NCBI GenBank assembly: GCA_009733775.1
Contig: WOGZ01000051.1
Span: 1 to 64,000 of the forward strand
DNA length: 64,000 bases
Reading direction: 5' to 3'
DNA from: Alectoria sarmentosa
Taxonomy: Eukaryota; Ascomycota; Lecanoromycetes; Lecanorales; Parmeliaceae
The position numbers and the translations under genes are program-made. Positions 13,201 to 23,184 of this stretch are shown here, piece by piece. The notes beneath the pieces were generated by a model. That model was not told the DNA's origin. It did no database searches and saw nothing but the letters and a program-made list of their open reading frames with translations. Positions within the stretch are counted from its first letter, which is position 1; every line of letters starts with the position of its first letter.

Positions 13201-13972
13201 TCGAGCCGTACAAGGCTTCAGGACCTCAGAACTTCGTCAAGAACACGAGAAAAGCCACCGCCCACGCTTTCAATGTGTCCACGCGCCATGTGGCTTCTTC
13301 GGCACGACATTCAATACACGAGCTGCTATGAACAAGCACGCTACTCAATACCATGACGAAGAGACTACGGCTTCAGTCCCTGATTCAATGATCAGGAAGT
13401 CGCGCGTGTCACCCAAAGACAGATCTCTCTTCACTTTCACTGAGGTAAAAACGAAGAGGAAAATTGAGGACTTCAGTCCGCCTATGAGCTCTGTGACCAA
13501 GAATCCACAACTCGCCGTGGGACACATCTTGCAGCAAGCGCAACAGCAGCAGCAGTTATACGCGCAGCTACAACAACAACAACAACACCAACACCAACAA
13601 TTACAACGACAACTACAAGAGCAGCAGCAGCAGCAGTTATACGCGCAGCAACAACAACAACACCAACACCAACACCAACACCAACAACTACAACTAGAAC
13701 AACAAGTACAACAACTACACCAACAACAACAACGACAACAACAACAACAATTCCTCGGCAAACACTGGTCAAAGACCAATAACCCGCAGCCTACAACAGA
13801 AGACCCACGGCCGCGAACGCATCCCCCGCCTGGCTATCCCCCGCCTGGCTTTGGCCCTCACTACTCGCGGCAAGAGCAGGAATTGGGAGCAAATGCCCAC
13901 GCGGATGCGCGCCCGCCGAGTATTGATTACTATAAGCCAGATGAGAGATTCGTTCGTTGTTATCTTGGATGA
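10225..13972 (+). CDS. STAND receptor: DUF7708-like, NACHT NTPase, C2H2 fingers, poly-Q tail
   Basis: Nine exons, join 10225-10497, 10546-10569, 10615-10807, 10869-11279, 11410-11973, 12021-12126, 12180-12446, 12504-12976, 13032-13972, in frame, 1083 residues. Residues about 60-270 resemble the helical N-terminal domain (DUF7708 type) found in many fungal NLR-like proteins (APIKLLLQIAQGHIAALEKL). The NACHT-type NTPase follows: Walker A GKPGAGKS (about 296-303, split by an intron) and Walker B LRIIVDGLDECL (about 387). A winged-helix-like part contains VHFTAQEYL. Two C2H2 fingers lie at about 817-870 (second finger FQCVHAPCGFFGTTF with HATQYH). A Gln/His tail at about 937-1010 is followed by a proline-rich end. 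Such receptors are thought to act in recognition of non-self or stress. The 24-nt second exon is unusually small. The neighbour to the right is a kinase-ankyrin gene, convergent. Confidence 0.85.
13532..13750 (+). repeat. CAA/CAG trinucleotide-rich tract encoding Gln/His repeat
   Basis: About 220 bp of CAA, CAG and CAC codons inside the last exon of the NACHT gene. It encodes runs of Gln with HQ dipeptides, and contains the word CAGCAGTTATACGCGCAG twice, which suggests slippage plus a local duplication. Confidence 0.85.
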
Positions 13973-14150
13973 AGATGGGACTGCAAGATATCACGTGAGA
14001 ACACCGTTAATTTCGTGGTCGGAGAATTGAGGTCACATGGCTTTTGTGGAAGCAGTTGGGAGGCACTGGGGCTTTGGTCAAGTGACGGAAGAAGCTCATG
14101 TTGTAATTTGAAAAGAATTGTCTTTCGAGTATGCGAGGTCTTTTGACAAA

Positions 14151-14289
14151 GGGCGTCATTAAATCTCGTAACGTGATAAGGCATGGCGTATATACGCAGA
14201 AATCTAAAATTATCCCCTGTGGGCGTCATTCAATCTCGTAACGTCGTCAGGTATGGCGTATATACGCAAATATCTATAAATCCCCTGGC
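14151..14289. repeat. 70-bp imperfect tandem duplication
   Basis: Unit 1 is 14151-14220 and unit 2 begins at 14221. Both start GGGCGTCATT, share ATCTCGTAACGT, and contain the 12-bp palindrome GCGTATATACGC, ending in ATCCCCTG. The copies differ at roughly a tenth to a fifth of positions. The array lies between the convergent NACHT and kinase-ankyrin genes, and the stop of the last ankyrin frame (14230) lies inside unit 2. Confidence 0.9.
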
Positions 14290-17200
14290 TCCCTCCACCT
14301 CTTCAGAATACCCGCAACCAAGATTGATAGCTTTTATACAAAGACCGAGGATGTCAAATCCTTCTTTATTGATGATGAGAGGGTCGGCGCTCTCCCACAA
14401 GAATAGATCTGCTAGATCCCATTTCCGATTGAATATAACATCCATCCATGAAATGATACCATATTCATCTTGAGCGTCGAGGTGTGCGCCCAATTTCAAT
14501 AGGCGAGGCGCAAACTCTCGGGATGCGAGGCTATGGTCTGGTATCTTTGCGCAAAGATGAAGGAGGGTTTTTTGGTGTTCGAAGGTTTCCGTTATTGGGA
14601 CGCCGTAGTCAAGAAGAGCGTTGAACAACGGTGTGTTGAAGCTTGTCACACTATCCCGGAGAAGCCCAGTCAGATGCGATGGTTTAATGCCATTATCTTT
14701 GAAGCAGCCGACTTGCACATTAGTATTCATCCGACCTGTGGAGGATCTCAAAGTCAGTTTCAATATAGAGTTCTGATCGTGAGAAATGGAAAGACTACTT
14801 TTCAATCAAAGTATTGTTTTGCCAAGCCGATTCTAGTCCATGATGAGGGTGGGAAGGATATTGAGCCCAAATTCAACGTATCGTATGGATTTTTCAGGCT
14901 GGCTCTTAGCGCTGAGATTAAGATGATAGTGAAATTCTGGGCCTCAGAGAACAAGGCATGCCAGTCCTTCAAGAGCTGCAGCGTCTCTACCGCTGCCGTG
15001 ATCCAGCGTTCTCCATGTCTTGTCATGCGTTTGAATCGACTCTTTCCTCCGAGGGTAGCTTTCGTCAGCCGGCTTAAGTGACCACGGATTCGAATTGGGC
15101 GTGTGTTCTCCAGCAAATATTTTAGAAGGATAGTCGAGTGTAATCTTGCGGCGAAAGAGAGAGCATCTTCGCCATCATCAGTTGAGATCATTGGTTCAAC
15201 CCCAAGCTCGATCAGGATCTTTGCATGCTCCAGATGGTCCCCATACACAGCCCACATGAGCGGAGTACCCTCAACTGTGATCCCACGTTTTGCTACAGCA
15301 TTCACATCTGCTCCAGCTTTGATCAATCGAAGTCCGAGGTTGTGCGCTTTTCCAACATCCCAAGAGGAGAGAAAGTGGATCGGCGACACCTGCATGTTTC
15401 TAAGTCAGCACAGAGCGAAGAATTTAAATTATAAGACATGTATAGGGTAAGATAAGCCACTGGCTCACAGAGTATGTATGGTAACTCGAGTAGCAGTAGA
15501 TGTTAGTGGGAAGTCTCGGGAAAAGTACTTACACCGTCCTCGGAGGTAGTTGGTTTCGCAGAATCGGACAGCAATTTATCCAGGACTTCATGGTTGCAGT
15601 TCTCCGCCGCGTTGAGGAGAGTGGAAACATAGTAAGCCTCCGGCGCTTCATACTTAGACCTGTCCGAGTTTCGATTGTGTTCGCCAGCTATGTGAACTAA
15701 GGCGTCTTCTTCACTAAGGTCCGAGGCCCCTGATGAGCTGAGCATCGAGCTGGCGTCATCAACCCTTAATTCGGACTCGAGCGAGGCTTTTGGGTCTGCG
15801 TTGAATGCTTGAAGTATCTTTGGGAGCGCTTCGTGTGCCTTCTGCGAACCTCCATCGGCTGCGAACGTCAACCATCGGACACACTCATCAGCTTCGAAAT
15901 GAACGCCGAATCCATTTGCGTGACATATTGCTAGTTGATACGCAGCAGCAGTTCGTTTTCCCGCAGCTGCTACTTCTGATTGATCGAAGAAACCTTCGGC
16001 ATAGTCTTTGAAGCCGGATACTATCAATCCTTGGACGAGGGGACTCCGGTTTGCGAATTCGGAATGCCATTTCTCCATGTCAAGGAGCTGAGCATCGATA
16101 TCCGCTGATATGCGTTCCGGGAGAACAGGGTGTCGTGGTTGAAACCAATTATCCAAGTTTAAGATTCGGATCAACCTTGTCATATCCAGTTCTCTTCGCG
16201 CGGAGTTTTTGATTAGAGTAATGCTAACGACCTCGCATAGCGCCTCAAGCTGAGGCCGGCTAAACTGTTCCGATAAAGCCAAAGAACAACAAACATGTTG
16301 TACTAATTGGTCTTGGTCTTTCAGTAAAGCTATTGCGTCGTTCCTCTTCTGTCGTCGCTCTTTATGATTACCTTGATATTCTCCAAGTATTTTGAAAGGG
16401 TCACCATCGAGAAACACTCTCCAGATCAGCATACCAAAGCTGTACACATCGGTTCTCTTTGCCTCTTCCAGGTTGAAAAAGGCTCCACGCGAACATTCTG
16501 GCGCTTGCCAGGGTCGGCTGCCGCCAAGTAAGACCCCTCCATCAGGCAGCCGAATACATCCAAAGTCGGTCAATTTGCAGCAAAGATTGAAGTCTACGAC
16601 TCCTTTGTAAGTCGAATACTGAGAAAACACGTGATGAAACCCACCTTTATCCTTCTGAGGATCTGAGACATCTTCCTCTTCAAATACTAGAATATTTTCA
16701 CATTTAACGTCTCCATGTACAATATCTGGAAGTGATGGTCGTCAGTGGTAAGTCATGATGAGTCCTTGAGTATTGTGATGTCCCCAGGTGGTAGAGGTGA
16801 GGCGGATGAATGTAGATGGGAATGTAATATACAGAGAGCACCTCCAATGGAGCCTGAGTCAGTATGGGTATAAAGCCAATCTGGATCAGATGATGTCGGT
16901 CAAACTCCCAGCAAGTGCAAAGGGTATCAACATCATAGTAGAGATCAAAGCTAAGAACGCTCACCGCAAGCATGGAGTATCTCAAGGCCGTGAGCAACGT
17001 CGAGGCACAGTGAGACTTTATCCTCGAAACTCAACGGGCGTTCCTCTTTCCTAGCAGTCTCCAGCACCTCTGACAAGTTTCCGAGCTCAGCTACTTCAAG
17101 TATCAGAACAGGAATTGCGGTTTGCGGAGAGCTTAAGCCCAAACTTTCTGTCTCGAAGGCAATTCCATAGAGTTTGACGATGTTCGGGTGGGCTAGTAGT

Positions 17201-17601
17201 GGCGGATGCTGCATTGTGAGTATCTCATTGAAAAGTACACGAATGCGGTCTTGGGTGGGATGCATGTCGCCGCTGAGTAATGCCTGTTTAAATGCTACTA
17301 TTTTGCCTCCGGGAAAAATTGTCCCAGAAACGGGATCCGTATAGGTCTCAGGTATCTCGGCGCCATTGACGAGAAAAGAAGCACCCTGCCCGAGGACAGA
17401 GCGTACATCAGGCTTGGTAACGGGAAGGATAGGAACATCGCGGGTCTTGATGTAGGAAAGAAATGAAATGAAATTATCACGCAAAATCGTGGAAGATGTA
17501 GAGTAAATAGCGGGATGAAGGGTCACCCCTGGGATGGTGGAGCTTCTGAGACGACGAGATCGGATTGGGAAAGTGGTCTTGTATGTCTCGAAGTGATCCA
17601 T
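14230..17601 (-). CDS. Protein kinase-Sel1-ankyrin protein, 3' part frame-disrupted
   Basis: The supported exons are 17601-16965, 16725-16645, 16602-15533 and 15389 onward. They give a kinase domain with a glycine loop (LGQGAS, about 70), lysine in IVAFKQAL, catalytic loop HGDVKCENIL (about 216), TDFG (about 250) and WQAPECSRG. HGD replaces HRD, so it is a non-RD kinase. A Sel1-like repeat follows (AYQLAICHANGFGVHFEADE, about 430-480), then ankyrin repeats after the 143-nt fourth intron (LIKAGADVNAVA, TPLMWAVYGDHLEHAKILI). The frame closes at a TGA (14802-14804), after 791 residues. A second ankyrin-like frame starts immediately and runs to 14230 (KTLLHLCAKIPDHSLASREF). Either a base was lost near 14805, or a weak intron joins the parts (for example GTTGAA near 14879 to AAAAG near 14806). 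The kinase is probably an intracellular signalling protein; its partner is unknown. Confidence 0.7.
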
Positions 17602-18619
17602 AGTGATGAAGGTCAGAAACTTTAAGGAAACATCAAGCTTGGGGTGAGATGGATAATGGAAGCGAACTGAAAGAACAAGGAAAAGGATCGTCAAGGAGCT
17701 GCAGGTGGTTTTCGTCTCTTTCCTCACTTGCAGATGGTTGCCACTTCTTCTTCCGGGCAACGAATGGCAGACGAAGACGGTGAAGGATTAGCTGCATGGC
17801 TGTTCTCTATTCACAAATCGGAGAGGTAGATGAGGCTCATAGGTTCAATGCTGTCGTCCCGAGCGAATTCTGGCGGCCTGGCCAGTGTGCTATTGCCAAG
17901 ATGAGCTTACCTCATTACAGTTAGTGCTTTGTTAGCGCGAAGTAACAGTGCAACTCGAACCTTCGAGCCGTGCAACTGCGTTGCATTTGACATCTGTCGC
18001 TGCATCTCCGAATACTGGGTAGCAATTGTTTGGAGACACACTTATTGCATAAGCCTCTACAATCTCCAATGCCTCTCCAATCCGTCATTTGGTTTGGGCA
18101 CCAGCATCGCGCTGCGCTTAGCTCTTAGGTAGCCTAGACTCGAGAGGCGGGCTGCTGTATGTTGTAAGTCCTCATATCGTCGCTCACTGAGTGTGACTTC
18201 CAATTGCCTCCACGTTGGCACTCCATAACACGTCGGTGGTCAGAACGCATCTCCTGCAGCGTATACTATACCTCTTTCACGAGCATAAAGTTGGCTCTCT
18301 GGTCTCCAGGAAACAATCGCTTTGGGCGTTCAAGTCGAATCTATCATTGCAAACATGGATCCTGTAAGATCGGAACTTGGAGCTGTAGCAGCAGTCGCAC
18401 AGAAGTACAGAACCGTGATTGCTGTATATGACTAGCAAGTATTGGTTCGATTAATGGGAGCTAATAGCACGTGACTCACGCGTCTCCAACGCGTGGCCCT
18501 TGTTCTCCTTAATTGTGCATCACAACCACATTTTCACATGGTCATCTTCGACTTCACAGATAGAGCAAAACCCCGTCGCTCAATCAATTTGCAACCTCTC
18601 ATTGACCAAACCGCGAATC
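17602..18619. other. Intergenic region, divergent upstream sequences
   Basis: About 1 kb between the divergent kinase gene and the small gene at 18620. Only short unrecognised open frames are present. CACGTGACTCACGCG near 18471 contains an E-box-like CACGTG. Confidence 0.4.
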
Positions 18620-19232
18620 ATGGATCTCAACACCTCGACCCGCGAGGAGTTCACTGCCGGCCTCACAAAGATCCCTCTTCCCTTTGTCCCTCTTGCGCCC
18701 GATTGGAAGGGACTCGCCGAGGAGCTCCGAACCCTTCTCGATAAATTGGCGCACCACCCCGCCATGGCGCCGAATCTGCAGTAGACCTATATGACGCCCG
18801 CGGCGAGCAAGAACAATGTGTACTTCATGTGGGATTTCGTAGGCAGGACTCTCGTGAGTAGCATGACGCCGCGTATCAAAGCACTGTGGAAGCGGAACCT
18901 CGTCGGCTAACTCACACGTGTATTCTCAGGGCATGCTCTACAAGGTCGACCCCACTCTCAAGAATCTCTCCGAGAAGGAAAACGAAAATTGGAACGACGT
19001 GCGCGGTCGGGCTGTCTATGCGGGCATGCTCATTACGAATCAAATGAACGGGGCGCTGTATATGATGACTGAGTCTACGTATCCGGGGCAGAAGGGGCAG
19101 CATCCGGAGTTTGGAGAGGAGATTTTGAAGCTGGCAGGGGATTTGTGTGGTAGTGATGATGGTGAGAAGCAGGAGAGTAAAAAGGACAAGAAAAAGCAGA
19201 AGAAGAAGCAGAAGAAGACAAACGCTGCCTGA
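18620..19232 (+). pseudogene. Small unrecognised gene with in-frame TAG
   Basis: Two exons, 18620-18853 and 18930-19232, with a GTGAGT donor and a TTCTCAG acceptor in phase 0. They would encode 178 residues if codon 55 were sense. That codon is TAG (18782-18784), preceded by CTG CAG. The frame continues on the far side through the intron with normal-looking protein (NNVYFMWDFVGRTL, GMLYKVDPTLKN) and ends in a lysine-rich tail (KKDKKKQKKK). No GT donor is present that would let the TAG serve as an intron end. A CAG to TAG change fits C to T mutation in a CpA context. Alternatives are translation from the ATG at 18791, stop readthrough, or a sequencing error. Function not recognised. Confidence 0.6.
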
Positions 19233-21079
19233 GTATTATGTGGGTAGGATGGAATACCTAAATACTTGGGCATGATGAGAGCTTGCAGTTGTCAAGGGAG
19301 CGAGGATGGCTTGAAAAAGTCTAGATAGCTTGTTATTGGATGGAATACAGGCTTGATGGCAGCGACTCCATTACGCTTTGTCGTCCACCTTTCGCTTTTA
19401 GATTCGGCTTACGCATTTGGCAATGTCGAACTCGTCGAGTAGTCGCACGGAAACACATCCCTCGCCATGAAATACCGCGCTGTGATATGCTGCGCCAATA
19501 CAAAACATGATATACTCCCCTGCGAGGCGCTTGCTGCCGGAACCGACTGCTCAACGTACTTCGCGCATCCCCTCCAATCTTTTGTGGAACGCATATGTCG
19601 CGTGCGCACTCGACACTCGGTTTCAAAGTCGTCACCCGTTGAGAATAATCCTCCAAGGCATTTGTGGTTATGACAGACACTATTTTACGAGCCAACTTGG
19701 CTGCATGACCGATCTTCTCAAGTCAATCCATAATCGTATGGTCTCCAGTCAATCTCTTTTCGAAATTCGCTCATCTTCTCATGTCCAGATGTGGTCGCCG
19801 TCAAAAGACATTCTTCCCTTGTTCTTTGTCTCCTTGGCCTTTGCATTCTCTCTTCCTTTCCCGATCGCAATCTTTCTAACATCAACAACCAACCTCAACC
19901 GTTAGCTTACCTGAGACATATTCCCGAACCCAACAGACAAATATTGTTAAGAAGCTGTGCCTAGTGGTCAATCACGTCGTGACGTCTATGTCCTGAGACG
20001 CAGCCTTTGCTACCTTGGGTTGTGATGTGAGCTGATAGAAGGCGCCTTGCCCTTGACGCTAGGTCGTCTCGGTTCTCTCAGATTCCTCATCAGGAGCCGC
20101 GAGCTTTCGGTCCATCGCGACACCAGACCATCCAAGGCCCCGTCCCAAGAAAATATGTCGGGATATGCTTTCAGCGATGGCTACTGGGGCGACAATGATA
20201 GGGTCTTCGGTACGAAATGTTTTGACAGGAGTGTCAAATATCCACTTCCAAGGGAATTCAATTCTTGGTAAATAATTTCTCGTCAATAGTGTTCTTATGT
20301 CTCTTAAAGTTCGTAACTTCTAAACTGATAAGAGCTCGGAAATCTGGTGGAACTCTGCAATGCGTGTTGACCGAGGATGAAAGCTTTTCCTCCCACTTGG
20401 TACCATGCGTGGATTGGGGCTCTTCAAACATTTACAAATTCCCCTTTGCCTCTGTTTTATCAGGCCTACTGACTCGCTCTAGGATCACGGCAGCCTGGTA
20501 CCTGCCACGTTACAGTGAACATGTCTCCGAACCCCGGAGCGGACAAATGGCCAGTATTTACTCCTTAGCCTGAGATTTACCTATACCTTCCACTCCTTCG
20601 GGGTTGATTGGGAATCTTTTTGTTTTTGGGGGTTCCTGGTGGGGGTGAGGATGGGGTAGGGACTAGGGAGGTAGGTGAAGGGTTCGAGGTTGATTGGGGT
20701 GACGGTGTTTTCCCTTGGGCCAAAGAAGTTCTCACTGAGATTCAAGCAAAGGCTTCCAGATCGATCTCCTACAACAAACACATAGGAGATACTTTCGTAC
20801 GTTAAAATTGTTACGGCTACGAGCTTTCCGGTTGTCACTTCAGTTCTGTCGCGTGATGGGTACGCCGTTACTCGAGCTTTGAGCATTGAGTCTGCGACTT
20901 ATGAGCAAGATTGATTGCGTGCTCTCAATGTCGATCAAAAAAGCTGAGATTGGCCGGTCGCATTTTCCAGAGCCCGGCTGGCTTATTCCACGCCTACCAC
21001 ATATCTGATCCACTGGCCCACCTTGCATGCCGAAAAGAACCCGCCGTTGCGTACCAACCACCCGGCATAATCTTAGAGC
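19233..21079. other. Gene-poor stretch
   Basis: 1.8 kb in which open frames are short, lack domains and show no plausible splice chains on either strand. I see nothing to annotate. Confidence 0.4.
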
Positions 21080-22209
21080 CTACAGATCAGGCCGCCTCCC
21101 CGGAATAATTCCAAGCGCAGCACTGGTGAATTTTCTGTCATAACCTCCGTGCTTAAAACCTTCACTGACAGTGAAACCGCCGTCCGATTCCTGGATAGCC
21201 TTGTCCAGCTGCAGAAACTCGTCAACAGTATCGATAAGAGAGCTTTGTCTCTTTCGGAACTCATGCTCGGGCAGGCGAAGAAGGTCACTTGACGAGATAT
21301 TGCGCCTTTGCCACCACTCCACAGCCTCGTCCACCGTTTTCGCAAAACCCTCCTTGATACCATGAACCCATTTTTGTTGCCCGCCCATGTTGTTAGCCCT
21401 CGTCTTGCAGATTACCCTAGTTCCACCAAACGGCACGATGTCCTTGATCTCTCGAATTTTCGAGGTGTTGTATGATTGCCAGGGGGTGACGGGCTCGTAC
21501 CATCCATATTGCGCGCCAGCCATGTCCAAAGCGTATATCTCTCCGTTCATCGTCGTTACTCGTATGATGGTGTGTGCATAGTCTGTACCATCAATGACGG
21601 GGGGGCCCTCACATTCGTACACTTGCCTCAAGTGGTATTTGGCCCCCTTGATAAAGTGGCTGACTTCATCAATTTTGGAGTAGAGATCTATTTTTGGTCA
21701 GCATGATGGCTTCTATAAGTTTGATCGAAGTGGCTTATTGACGACTTGCCTGCAAACAAAACTTTGACAACATTGCGCATCTCCGACACTGCCCTACTAC
21801 AGCTTTGGTAGGTCAGGAGCGTTTCTTGATCACGCACGTCTGGAACTATTGCGTAAGGGAATGGTATCAATTGGCTTGTACCGGTATGGATTTTGGAATG
21901 GATGAGCCAAGTCGTTCCAATCTTTTCAATCCGCCCAGGGTTCCACATGTAGGTGGTCTTGCTGAAATAATAGAATATTTGCTGCGCCAAGGCACCAGCA
22001 CGATACAAAGCTTGTCGCGCTTGCGCAGCTTTGCATTGAGCCTTGTGCTCAGTCCAGCGCGCCTTTTGACATTCTGCCCCACAGTACCATGCGCTTGAGA
22101 GTTGTCCATCTGTGGCGTTTGGCATCGCTTTGCAGCCCTTGCAGGTAAGGTGTGCATTCTTTGGGCAATTCGAACATTGGTGCACGTCATGTTCTGGGGT
22201 CGAAGTCAT
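21080..22209 (-). CDS. MYND-type zinc finger protein
   Basis: Two exons, 22209-21750 and 21687-21080, 355 residues. The N-terminal MYND finger is complete: CSNC, CKGC, WYCGAECQ and HKAQC give the C-x2-C, C-x2-C, C-x3-C, H-x3-C pattern at about residues 12-58. The rest has no recognised domain. MYND fingers bind proline-rich peptides, and many fungal proteins of this kind have unknown roles. The single intron has a GC donor (AG|GCAAGT) and TAG acceptor, 62 nt; no GT donor restores the frame. The ATG lies directly downstream (in transcription order) of a degenerate minisatellite. Confidence 0.8.
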
Positions 22210-22239
22210 TCTGAAGATTGGTTGATTTCAATCTCGAGT

Positions 22240-22835
22240 CTTGAGAGGTGAGACCGGAACGTTTAGTGTGAGGTACAAGTCTGGAACTTCCGGAACGGTT
22301 GGCAAGTCTGTGATCGGAGTGTCGGAGAGACGATGGTGAGCGACCGAAGATGGATGAGGTACGATTGTTGAGTAGAGTGAGGTTTTTCGAAGTCCAAGAA
22401 AGAGGCATAAGCGGTCGAGGTGGATGAGGATTGGTATCTCAATATCCAGGCTCGATCATTGAGTAAGGCGAGTAATATGAGGTTGTGTGAGTCCAAGAGA
22501 GAAAGACGAGCGATCGAAGAACGATGGCGTTTGATGGCTCCAAAATTGAGTTTCCACCGTTGAGCAAGGTAAGTCGAGTGAGGTCATGCCATGTCCAAGA
22601 ATCATGCAATGTCCAAGAAAAGAAGCATGAGCGACCAAAGAACACCAAATCTAATATCTCAATACCGAGACCTCAATCGTTAAACAAATTAAGCAAGCTG
22701 AGGTCATGCAGAATCCAAGAAAAGAGGATAAGCGACCGAACATGGATTGAGATTTGCCAGCTCACCATCAAGATTCGCTGCTTTCCTAGAGCGAGGTTAT
22801 GCAAAATCCAGCAACGAACACACAAGCTTCAATTG
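22240..22835. repeat. Degenerate minisatellite, period about 95-120 bp
   Basis: At least five diverged copies of a unit recognisable by GAGGTCATGC, then xxTCCAAGAAA, then GAGCGACCGAAGA. The GAGG anchors lie near 22271, 22481, 22580, 22700 and 22794, with another near 22378. It occupies the upstream region of the MYND gene and is not coding. Confidence 0.65.
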
Positions 22836-23184
22836 AATAAGACACTTCAGCGTTGATGAGGATAGCGAGGACTCAAGTTGAGTGGAAATGGGTAAGTAGA
22901 TAAAACAGTGAACCAAGGCCGAGGTTAGAAGTGACAGGTAAAGTTGGAGCAATGATAGTCTCAACAATGGGGCAATGCGGATTGGCAATCGACGAAGCTG
23001 CTACAGGTGAAGGGTACGAGTCTGAGGCGACAAAGACTTTTGAGGCTGTTTTGCCTACTTAGTTTTCTCATGAAGATTTGAAAGCTTTCAAATTCCCTAG
23101 GTTTTCGCAAGTAGTGAGTTCCAAGACTCCAAGATCTTTTGAACGTCATGTCTTTTCTGTTGCATGATGGGACTGCTTTGCATT

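Noticed and set aside
13345..13779. Cys-rich minus-strand frame opposite the poly-Q tract
   Set aside because: Antisense shadow of CAA/CAG repeats, which read as Cys or Val codons in other frames.
19333..19695. 120-codon minus-strand frame
   Set aside because: No recognised motif and no supporting splice or context signals.
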